DNA from: an uncultured Pelagibacteraceae bacterium
GTDB taxonomy: Bacteria; Pseudomonadota; Alphaproteobacteria; Pelagibacterales; Pelagibacteraceae
DNA length: 64,000 bases
Direction: 5' to 3'
NCBI GenBank assembly: GCA_902560815.1
Contig: CACENP010000008.1
Span: 1-64,000 of the forward strand
Below are positions 57,401-64,000 of this stretch, piece after piece (positions within the stretch are counted from its first letter, which is position 1; each line of letters begins with the position of its first letter). A program made the translations under genes and the position numbers. The notes under the pieces are model-generated. The model did not search any database, was not told the origin of the DNA, and saw only the letters and a program-made list of their open reading frames with translations.

Positions 57401-57841
57401 ATACAAGAAAGAAAAACGTCAAAAGGTAATTCCTACGCAGTTATTAAACTGACTGACCTTTCAAGTGTATTTGAACTTTTTATATTTTCAGAGGTTTTAG
57501 AATTAAACAGGAATATTTTAGTTGAAGGTAATTCATTATTAATCACTTTAAATAAAAATATTTCAAATGATGAAAATAGATTTAAAAGAATAAATGTAAA
57601 TAAAATTATCTTGATAAAAGATCTGTATAATAAACCAATTTCAAAATTAGAATTAACTTTAGATAGGATCGAGCAATTTGCTTCTTTAGATAAATTAGAA
57701 ATCGATGGTAACACCGAAATTATTTTGAATGTAAAAGATAATCAAAAAACATTAAAATTTAAGCTTAATAAAAATAGAAAAGTTGATAGAAATTCGATAA
57801 ATTTGCTTAAAAAAGATGGAATTCGTACACAAATCAATTAA
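54419..57841 (+). CDS. dnaE: DNA polymerase III alpha subunit
   Basis: Replicative polymerase. The 1140-aa protein starts with the PHP domain ([15 protein letters not shown]), then the polymerase active site with [16 protein letters not shown] near residue 362 and [14 protein letters not shown] near 402, the [12 protein letters not shown] segment near 510, [31 protein letters not shown] near 685, a helix-hairpin-helix region near 880 and an OB-fold domain near 990-1060. It starts at ATG 54419, overlapping lolD by 17 bp. No obvious terminator follows before the rpsB leader. Confidence 0.97.
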   Translation: [1140 protein letters not shown]

Positions 57842-57909
57842 AAATAATCCTTGTTTAATTATAAATTAGTTTGTAAATACCAGCATAAATTAATACGCAC
57901 ACAATTTTT

Positions 57910-57971
57910 GGTTTAATAACCCTCCGGTCCTTAATTGGAAATAATTGTGGTGGCATAACCGGGAAATATAT
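57910..57971 (+). promoter_or_regulatory. Candidate structured 5' leader of rpsB hiding the ribosome-binding site
   Basis: A short hairpin GGTT-TAAT-AACC (57910-57921) is followed by a longer one. Its outer stem pairs CCGGT (57924-57928) with ACCGG (57958-57962). Its inner stem pairs CCTTAATT (57929-57936) with AATTGTGG (57943-57950), with one T-T mismatch. A 7-nt one-sided bulge TGGCATA separates them. The outer 3' arm runs into GGGAAA, the only plausible Shine-Dalgarno site before the ATG at 57972. Ribosomal protein S2 feedback is a reasonable guess, since S2 leaders exist in other bacteria. Confidence 0.55.
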
Positions 57972-58763
57972 ATGAAAATACCTAGTGTAACTATTCAACA
58001 ATTATTAGAAGCTGGCGTACATCTTGGTCATAAAACTTTACGATGGAACCCAAAAATGAAAAAATATATTTTTGGTAAGAGAGATTCAATTCACATCATT
58101 GATCTAACTCAAACTTTAGAATTAGTTAATGTTGCGCTTACAGAAATTTATAAAGTTATTTCTAACAATGGTAAAATTCTTTTTATATCAACAAAAAAAC
58201 AAGCCTCTGATGCAATTGCTGAAATTGCCAAAGATACAGACCAGTATTTTGTTAACTATCGTTGGTTAGGTGGCATGTTGACTAACTGGGGTACTATTTC
58301 AAACTCAATCAAAAAGCTCGAAAAATTAGATTTAGATTTAGTTTCAGAGAATAGAGGTTTTACAAAAAAAGAACTTTTAAAAATGAGTGTAAAAAGAGAT
58401 AAACTTCAGAAATCACTTGGCGGAATTGCAAAAATGAAAAAAATTCCAGATTTAATTTTTGTAATTGATACAAATTATGAATCATTAGCTATCAAAGAAG
58501 CAATTAAACTCAACATACCTATCATTGCTATTTTAGATACAAATTCTGATCCCGAAGGTATTAACTTTCCTATACCTGGAAATGATGATGCTAGGAGATC
58601 TATTGATTTATATTGTAATTTAATTAAAGAAACAATTGAAAATGCAAAAAAAGAAATTCTAATTACTGATGAAAAATTGCCTAAAAAAAATGAAAGTGTA
58701 GATCAAAAAAAAGTTTCAATAGACATAAAAAAAGAAACAATCAATAAAGAAAAAAAAATTTAA
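57972..58763 (+). CDS. rpsB: 30S ribosomal protein S2
   Basis: Small-subunit protein joining late in assembly. I start at ATG 57972 ([21 protein letters not shown]); the track's nine extra residues come from the leader. The product is 263 aa. [19 protein letters not shown] near residue 18, [13 protein letters not shown] near 97 and [29 protein letters not shown] near 182 are S2 hallmarks. A Lys-rich tail of about 40 residues follows. It is 16 bp upstream of tsf, the usual pairing. Confidence 0.97.
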   Translation: MKIPSVTIQQLLEAGVHLGHKTLRWNPKMKKYIFGKRDSIHIIDLTQTLELVNVALTEIYKVISNNGKILFISTKKQASDAIAEIAKDTDQYFVNYRWLGGMLTNWGTISNSIKKLEKLDLDLVSENRGFTKKELLKMSVKRDKLQKSLGGIAKMKKIPDLIFVIDTNYESLAIKEAIKLNIPIIAILDTNSDPEGINFPIPGNDDARRSIDLYCNLIKETIENAKKEILITDEKLPKKNESVDQKKVSIDIKKETINKEKKI

Positions 58764-58779
58764 TTAACTCTTCAATAAA

Positions 58780-59631
58780 ATGAGTGATTTAGAAAAAATT
58801 AAACAACTAAGACAATCTACAGGTGCTGGGTTTAAAGATTGTAGCGCTGCACTTAAAGAGTCTGGTGGCGATATTGATAAAGCTGTTGAAATTCTTAGAG
58901 TTAAAGGTATTTCGAAGGCATCAAAAAAAATGTCTCGTGATGCAAAAGAAGGTGTAATTGCAATAAGTGGAGATAACGTAAAAACTTCTATTCTTGAGGT
59001 AAATTGCGAAACTGACTTTGTTGCAAAAAACGAAGATTTTATTAATTTTGTCAAAGAATTAAGTGAGATTAATAATAAAGTTAATTCTGATTTAGATAAA
59101 TTAAAGAAAATAAAAATGAAAAATGAAAAAAATGTTGAAGAGAATCTTGTTTCTATGATTGCAAAGATTGGTGAAAAAATAACTTTAGGCAGATCTAAAA
59201 CTTTGGAACATCAAAATTCAAAAAATTATTTTTATTTACACACAGTAGTAAAAGATAATTTATCTAAGCTTGCTGTAATATCATCCTTGAGTTGCGAGGA
59301 AAAATCAGAAAAACTGGACACATTCGGTAAACAATTATCAATGCATATCGCAGCCTCAAACCCAATAGCTATAAATAGCGATGATATAAAAAAAGAAATT
59401 TTAGATAAAGAATATGAGCTAATTACAGAAGAACTTAAAAATTCAGGTAAACCTGAAGATATAGCAAAAAAAATTAGTTCTGGTAAAATGAATAAGTTTA
59501 AAGAAGAAAGTAGCTTAATGACACAACAATGGGTTATGGAACCCAAAAAAAAAGTATCAGATATAATAAAGGAATTAGATCTTAAAGATTTAAAAATTGT
59601 TGATTTTTATAGAATCAAGATTGGTGACTAA
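58780..59631 (+). CDS. tsf: Elongation factor Ts
   Basis: Guanine-nucleotide exchange factor for EF-Tu. The 283-aa protein has an N-terminal UBA-like domain ([31 protein letters not shown]), the TDFV motif in [14 protein letters not shown] near residue 74, and the C-terminal dimerisation region with [11 protein letters not shown] near 188. The stop overlaps the frr start by 1 bp; pyrH, which normally lies between them, is missing here. Confidence 0.96.
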   Translation: MSDLEKIKQLRQSTGAGFKDCSAALKESGGDIDKAVEILRVKGISKASKKMSRDAKEGVIAISGDNVKTSILEVNCETDFVAKNEDFINFVKELSEINNKVNSDLDKLKKIKMKNEKNVEENLVSMIAKIGEKITLGRSKTLEHQNSKNYFYLHTVVKDNLSKLAVISSLSCEEKSEKLDTFGKQLSMHIAASNPIAINSDDIKKEILDKEYELITEELKNSGKPEDIAKKISSGKMNKFKEESSLMTQQWVMEPKKKVSDIIKELDLKDLKIVDFYRIKIGD

Positions 59632-60182
59632 TGTTTAACGAAAATAATTATTTACAGAAAATGAGTAAAACTTTTGAAGTTTTTACTAAAGAATTATCAT
59701 CATTGCGAACCGGTAGAGCTAATTCAAATATGTTAGATATTGTTAAAGTGGATGTTTATGGTCAAAAAATGCCAATTAGTCAACTTGGAAGTATAACAAC
59801 TCCAGAACCAAGAATGATAAATATACAAGTTTGGGATCAAAATAATGTTTCAATAATAGACTCATCAATTAGAAAATCTGAATTGGGTTTAAATCCCCAA
59901 ATAGATGGTCAACTGATTAGACTCCCAATACCAGATTTAAGCGAAGAAAGAAGAACTGAAATTAAAAAACTTATTAAAGCCATGGGAGAAAAATCTAAAA
60001 TTTCAGTAAGAAATATCAGAAGAGAAGCTAATGATGAATTAAAAAAATTATTAAAATCCAAAGATATTAGTGAAGATGATGAAAAAAAATTTGAAAAAAA
60101 AATTCAAATTATAACAGACGAACAGATAAAAAAAATTGATGAAAAAGTTATTTCTAAAGAAACAGAAATAATGAAAATATGA
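59631..60182 (+). CDS. frr: Ribosome recycling factor
   Basis: Splits post-termination ribosomes together with EF-G. The 183-aa protein has the typical KELSSLRTGRANSNMLDIVKVDVYG near residue 21, IPDLSEERRTEIKKLIKAMGEKSKISVRNIRREANDELKK near 104, and a coiled-coil arm. The start overlaps the tsf stop (TAATG); the stop overlaps uppS by 4 bp. Confidence 0.96.
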   Translation: MFNENNYLQKMSKTFEVFTKELSSLRTGRANSNMLDIVKVDVYGQKMPISQLGSITTPEPRMINIQVWDQNNVSIIDSSIRKSELGLNPQIDGQLIRLPIPDLSEERRTEIKKLIKAMGEKSKISVRNIRREANDELKKLLKSKDISEDDEKKFEKKIQIITDEQIKKIDEKVISKETEIMKI

Positions 60183-60853
60183 ACCATATTAAACATGTCG
60201 CTATCATTATGGATGGTAACGGTCGTTGGGGAATAAAACATAAAAATTCAAGAAATTTAGGTCACAAAGAAGGTATCAAAACTGTTGAAAAAATTATTAA
60301 ATCAACAATTAAAAACAAAATTAAATATTTAACTTTATATGCTTTTTCTACAGAAAATTGGAAAAGACCAAAAAAAGAAATAAACTTTTTGTTTAATCTT
60401 TTAGAAATTTTTTTAACAAGTAAAATTTCAGAATTTAATAAACAAAAAATTAGATTAAAAATTATTGGAAAAAAAAATTTTTCCAATAAAATAAATAACC
60501 TTCTTAATAAATCAGAAAAAAAAACATTTAATAATAAAAGATTGCAAATAAATTTAGCTTTAAATTATGGATCAAAAAATGAAATAATTAATGCATTTAA
60601 TTTAATTCTAAAAAATAATATTAAAATTACAGAACAAAGTATTAAAAATTCTTTATTTACCAAAAACATACCAGATCCCGATTTATTAATTAGAACAGGA
60701 AATACTAAAAGACTAAGCAACTTTTTATTGTGGCAATTGGCTTATTCTGAGATTTTTTTTGTAAAAAAATTATGGCCAGACTTTAATGAAAAGGATTACA
60801 ATAAAATATTAGTAAAATTTAAGAAGACCAAAAGAAATTTTGGCAATATATGA
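60179..60853 (+). CDS. uppS: Isoprenyl transferase (undecaprenyl diphosphate synthase)
   Basis: cis-Prenyltransferase making the C55 lipid carrier for peptidoglycan and O-antigen. The 224-aa protein has the active-site VAIIMDGNGRWGIKHKNSRNLGHKEG at the N-terminus, LTLYAFSTENWKRPKKEINFLF near residue 56 and PDPDLLIRTGNTKRLSNFLLWQLAYSEIFF near 167. It is Lys/Asn-rich as are its neighbours. It overlaps frr and cdsA by 4 bp each. Confidence 0.95.
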   Translation: MNHIKHVAIIMDGNGRWGIKHKNSRNLGHKEGIKTVEKIIKSTIKNKIKYLTLYAFSTENWKRPKKEINFLFNLLEIFLTSKISEFNKQKIRLKIIGKKNFSNKINNLLNKSEKKTFNNKRLQINLALNYGSKNEIINAFNLILKNNIKITEQSIKNSLFTKNIPDPDLLIRTGNTKRLSNFLLWQLAYSEIFFVKKLWPDFNEKDYNKILVKFKKTKRNFGNI

Positions 60854-61515
60854 TGAAAGAATTACCAAAAAGAATATTTACTTCAATATTTTTATTGATT
60901 TTATTAATTTCAGCATTCTACAATAAGTATATTTTAATTGTCTTATTAGTCTTTCTATCTATTGCAGCATGGATTGAATTTAATAGTTTAATTTCTAAAA
61001 TTGTAAATAAAAACAATTTTTTAATACTGTTTTTAAATACTATAAGTTTAATTTATTTAGTTTGTTTTTCATCAATAGTATTTGAAGGATTTACAGGAGA
61101 TTACAAGATTTATATGCTGCTAGTATTTTTGATTTGTATATTTTCCGATATAGGAGGATTTGTTTTTGGTAAATTTTTTAAAGGTAGGAAACTTACAAAA
61201 ATTAGCCCCAACAAAACTTTATCAGGGTCAATAGGATCATTTATACTTTCATTATTATTAGTTCCTTTTTTTTATTACAATTTTGAAACTCATGAAATTT
61301 TAAGTAAAAAATTAGAATATTATATTTTTTTTGTAATTCTGATATCTCTAGCATGTCAATTAGGAGATATATTTATTTCTTATTTAAAGCGTAAAGCTAA
61401 AGTTAAAGATACTGGTAATTTGCTACCAGGGCATGGCGGACTTCTAGATAGGATTGATGGAATGCTTTTAGCTATTCCAGTAGGTTTAGTAATAAATTTA
61501 ATGTTACAATTATGA
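60850..61515 (+). CDS. cdsA: Phosphatidate cytidylyltransferase
   Basis: Makes CDP-diacylglycerol for phospholipid synthesis at the inner membrane. The 221-aa protein has about six membrane helices and the C-terminal signature QLGDIFISYLKRKAKVKDTGNLLPGHGGLLDRIDGML near residue 175. FSDIGGFVFGKFFKGRKLTKISPNKTLSGSIGS near 95 is the other conserved stretch. It is on the short side for the family but complete. It overlaps uppS and dxr by 4 bp each. Confidence 0.94.
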   Translation: MMKELPKRIFTSIFLLILLISAFYNKYILIVLLVFLSIAAWIEFNSLISKIVNKNNFLILFLNTISLIYLVCFSSIVFEGFTGDYKIYMLLVFLICIFSDIGGFVFGKFFKGRKLTKISPNKTLSGSIGSFILSLLLVPFFYYNFETHEILSKKLEYYIFFVILISLACQLGDIFISYLKRKAKVKDTGNLLPGHGGLLDRIDGMLLAIPVGLVINLMLQL

Positions 61516-62690
61516 AAAAAAAAATTGGGATACTTGGGTCAACGGGATCAATAGGTGAAAATACTGTAAAAATTATCCAAAATAATAAAAAAGATTTTGA
61601 TGTTAAATTTTTATCAACAAATAAAAATGTAAAAAAGTTATTAAAACAGTCATCAATTCTTAAACCTAAATGTGTAATAATTTTCGATAAAAAAGAATTT
61701 ATAAAAAATAAAAAAAAATTTATAAATAAAAAAATAAAAGTATTTAATTCATTTGATGAACTTAAAAAAAGTATATTAAAAAAAAAAATAGATTATATTA
61801 TGTGCTCCATAACGGGTTTGGCAGGCCTGGACTCAACAATAAATTGTATTGATGTTACAAAGAATATTGCAATAGCAAATAAGGAGTCAATTATATGTGC
61901 ATGGAATCTTATAGAAAAAAAGTTAATAAAATATAAAACAAAATTTATACCAGTCGATTCAGAGCATTTTTCGATCTGGTCTCTATTGAAAAATGAATCA
62001 ATTAATAATGTTGAAAAAATTATTATTACAGCTTCAGGGGGTCCTTTTTTAAATTATAAATTAAATAAATTAAAAAACGTTAAAGCAAAAGATGCAATTA
62101 AGCACCCAAACTGGCAAATGGGAAAAAAAATCTCTATTGATTCTGCAACATTAATGAATAAGGTTTTTGAAGTAATTGAAGCGCAAAGAATATTTAAAAT
62201 TAATATTAATAAATTTGAAATCCTAATTCATCCAAGTTCATACATTCATTCTATAATTAAATTTAATAACGGCCAGATCAAAATTCTTGCTCACGAAACT
62301 GATATGAAAATTCCAATTTTTAATTCTATTTATCAGCATGGTTTAAAAAAAATTAAAACAAAAAATATCAACATAAATTTGTTAAATAATTTAAAATTAA
62401 TGAAGATTAATTCTTACAAATATCCATCTACTAAAATTTTAAACAAAATTAGTAATATAAATAGCTTATTTGAAACTGTATTAATATCGTCAAATGATGA
62501 GTTGGTTGAATTATATATTCAGAATAAAATCAAATTTTTGCAAATCAACAAAATATTATTAAAAGTTTTAAATATTAAAAAATATTCAAATCTAGTTAAG
62601 AAAAAACCCAAAAAAATATCTGATATTATAAATTTATCTCAAGAAGTAAGGTTGAAAACAAGAAATCTATGTATAAAGTTGTTAATGTAA
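61512..62690 (+). CDS. dxr: 1-deoxy-D-xylulose 5-phosphate reductoisomerase
   Basis: Converts DXP to MEP, the committed step of the non-mevalonate isoprenoid pathway. The 392-aa protein has the NADPH motif GILGSTGSIGENTVKII, IAIANKESIICAW near residue 120, PVDSEHFSIWSLL near 147, ITASGGPFLNY near 173 and HPNWQMGKKISIDSATLMNK near 194. It supplies precursors for UppS two genes upstream. The stop overlaps the bamA start (TAATG); the rseP/mmpA gene often found here is absent. Confidence 0.95.
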   Translation: MKKKIGILGSTGSIGENTVKIIQNNKKDFDVKFLSTNKNVKKLLKQSSILKPKCVIIFDKKEFIKNKKKFINKKIKVFNSFDELKKSILKKKIDYIMCSITGLAGLDSTINCIDVTKNIAIANKESIICAWNLIEKKLIKYKTKFIPVDSEHFSIWSLLKNESINNVEKIIITASGGPFLNYKLNKLKNVKAKDAIKHPNWQMGKKISIDSATLMNKVFEVIEAQRIFKININKFEILIHPSSYIHSIIKFNNGQIKILAHETDMKIPIFNSIYQHGLKKIKTKNININLLNNLKLMKINSYKYPSTKILNKISNINSLFETVLISSNDELVELYIQNKIKFLQINKILLKVLNIKKYSNLVKKKPKKISDIINLSQEVRLKTRNLCIKLLM

Positions 62691-64000
62691 TGAAAATATT
62701 TTTAAAATCAATAATCATACTTTTATTCATTTCAATTCCTTCTTTTTCAGAAATTATCAAGGAAATTAAAGTTAACGGAAATAAAAGAGTTTCAAGTGAT
62801 ACAGTAATAATTTTTAGTGAGGTTAAATTAAATTCTGACTTAAGCAAAAATCAATTAAATAATGTAATTAAAAATCTGTATTCCACTGATTATTTTAAAA
62901 ATGTAAGCATTAATGTTGAAAGTAATATTTTGTATATTTATGTCGAGGAAAGACCAATTATCCAATCGATTGAATTTGAGGGTTTAGAAAACAAAAGAAT
63001 TCTTAAAGTTTTAAATGAACAAATAGAATTAAAAGAAAAAAATTCTTTTATAAAAAATAAAGTAAAAAAGGATGAAAATAAAATTTCAAATATTTTACGA
63101 AATAATGGTTTCTATTTTTCTAAAGTTACAACTAAAATAAAAAATAATAGTAATAACACTATAGACCTTATTTATGAAATTGATCTAGGCGAAAGAGCTT
63201 TCATAAAAAAAATATCTTTTATTGGAGATAAAAAAATAAAAGAAAATAAGTTAAGAAAAGTTATTGTTTCAGAAGAAGCGAAATTTTGGAAATTTATCAG
63301 TAATAAAAAATTTCTTGATATTCAAAGAGTGAGACTTGATCAAAATTTGTTATATAATTTTTATAGAAATAAAGGTTACTATGATGTTTCAATAGAAAGT
63401 TCGTCTGCTAAAATAATTAATGAAACTGATTTTGAGCTAGTGTTTAATATTAACGCAGGAAATAAATATTATTTTGGTAACATTGATCTATTAATACCCC
63501 AAGATTATTCAATCGAAAGTTTTAATAAAATTATTGAAACAATGAACAAACTTGAAGGGGAAGTATATTCTTTAGACCAAGTAAAAAAAATTCTTAATAA
63601 AATTGATGATATTGCATTAACTAAAGAATTTGAGTTTATTAATGCAAAATATGAAGAAACTGCAATTAATAATAAAATTAATTTGATTTTAAAATTAGAA
63701 GAATCAGAAAAATTTTATATTGAAAGAATAAATATTTTTGGAAATTATATTACACAAGAAAATGTAATAAGAAATGCATTATTAGTTGATGAAGGTGATG
63801 CTTATAACGAGATACTTGTAAATAAATCCATTAATGAAGTAAAAGCAAAAAGAATTTTTGGTAATGTAACAAAAAATGTTAACAGTGGATCTAATAATAA
63901 GTTTAAAACAATTGATATAACAGTAGAAGAAAAAGCTACTGGTGAAATTTCTGCTGGTGCAGGAACTGGAACAAGTGGATCTACTCTTGCATTTGCGATT
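62690..64000 (+). CDS. bamA: Outer membrane protein assembly factor BamA, N-terminal part
   Basis: Central subunit of the machine inserting beta-barrel proteins into the outer membrane. The frame is open from ATG 62690 to the window edge, 437 codons. A signal peptide (IIILLFISIPSFS) is followed by POTRA repeats; conserved-looking starts are EIKVNGNKRVSSDTV near residue 25, IIQSIEFEGLENKR near 90, IKKISFIGDKKIKENKLR near 170 and IERINIFGNYITQENVIRNALLVDEGDAYN near 345. The end of the window (GEISAGAGTGTSGS) is just entering the barrel. The ORF track omits it because there is no stop in the window. Confidence 0.93.
   Translation, partial: MKIFLKSIIILLFISIPSFSEIIKEIKVNGNKRVSSDTVIIFSEVKLNSDLSKNQLNNVIKNLYSTDYFKNVSINVESNILYIYVEERPIIQSIEFEGLENKRILKVLNEQIELKEKNSFIKNKVKKDENKISNILRNNGFYFSKVTTKIKNNSNNTIDLIYEIDLGERAFIKKISFIGDKKIKENKLRKVIVSEEAKFWKFISNKKFLDIQRVRLDQNLLYNFYRNKGYYDVSIESSSAKIINETDFELVFNINAGNKYYFGNIDLLIPQDYSIESFNKIIETMNKLEGEVYSLDQVKKILNKIDDIALTKEFEFINAKYEETAINNKINLILKLEESEKFYIERINIFGNYITQENVIRNALLVDEGDAYNEILVNKSINEVKAKRIFGNVTKNVNSGSNNKFKTIDITVEEKATGEISAGAGTGTSGSTLAFAI

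Noticed and set aside
57945-57971. Extended start of rpsB in the ORF track
   Set aside because: The nine extra codons overlap the leader hairpin and are not S2-like; MKIPSV is the expected N-terminus.
1-64000. Mobile elements, prophage, CRISPR arrays or genomic island
   Set aside because: No transposase, integrase, phage gene, direct-repeat array or shift in codon use was seen; all long frames belong to core or typical SAR11 accessory families.

Overview
The window is a gene-dense, very AT-rich stretch of a streamlined marine alphaproteobacterial chromosome. Gene content, order and composition strongly suggest SAR11 / Candidatus Pelagibacter. Supporting signs are the AT-rich composition, intergenic gaps that are mostly 0-60 bp, many ATGA and TAATG overlaps, a short prolyl-tRNA synthetase, RNase J, a complete nuoA-N operon followed by birA-coaX-rnj-proS-lolCD-dnaE, and DctPQM-type uptake genes. 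This is inferred from gene content and protein motifs; no database search was possible. No insertion sequence, prophage, CRISPR array or integrase was seen, and no gap without a gene reaches 300 bp.

Layout. (1) 1-7569, + strand: 3' end of glmS, class II DAHP synthase, nadE, cysS, cimA, trmJ, rpsD (amino sugars, aromatic amino acids, NAD, translation, isoleucine precursor). (2) 7570-14784, - strand: a nine-gene run read as sfsA, map, purB, purC, purS, purQ, purL, a BolA-family gene and grxD, covering much of IMP synthesis plus an iron-sulfur handling pair. (3) 14805-16002, +: a CinA-like molybdopterin-binding domain protein and a gamma-glutamylcyclotransferase-like protein. (4) 16015-20903, -: GMC oxidoreductase, TerC-family protein, SDR, M23 peptidase and an M24/creatinase-like protein. 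(5) 21049-27058, +: a TRAP transporter (dctP, terminator, dctQ, dctM), an NCS1-family permease, a second SDR and a DUF3047 protein. With the divergent GMC oxidoreductase this looks like an uptake-and-oxidation block for small organic compounds, substrate unknown. (6) 27081-28016, -: family 5 uracil-DNA glycosylase and a DUF1289 protein. (7) 28098-34278, +: tRNA-Leu(TAG), tig, clpP, clpX, lon, tRNA-Val(TAC), tRNA-Asp(GTC), a protein-folding and proteolysis block framed by tRNAs. (8) 34375-57841, +: all fourteen Complex I genes in canonical order, then birA, coaX, rnj, proS, lolC, lolD, dnaE. (9) 57972-64000, +: rpsB, tsf, frr, uppS, cdsA, dxr and the 5' part of bamA, linking translation factors to the isoprenoid, phospholipid and outer-membrane assembly pathways.

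Most of the window is conserved core genome and I found no convincing new multi-gene system. The items most worth a second look are a candidate structured leader that would bury the rpsB ribosome-binding site, a perfect hairpin terminator splitting dctP from dctQM, a symmetrical bidirectional promoter in a 20-bp divergent gap, a near-leaderless rpsD promoter, altered metal-site residues in the M23 and M24 proteins, a His/Lys-rich tail on trigger factor, a very short BirA, and the absence of pyrH and rseP from a normally conserved cluster.
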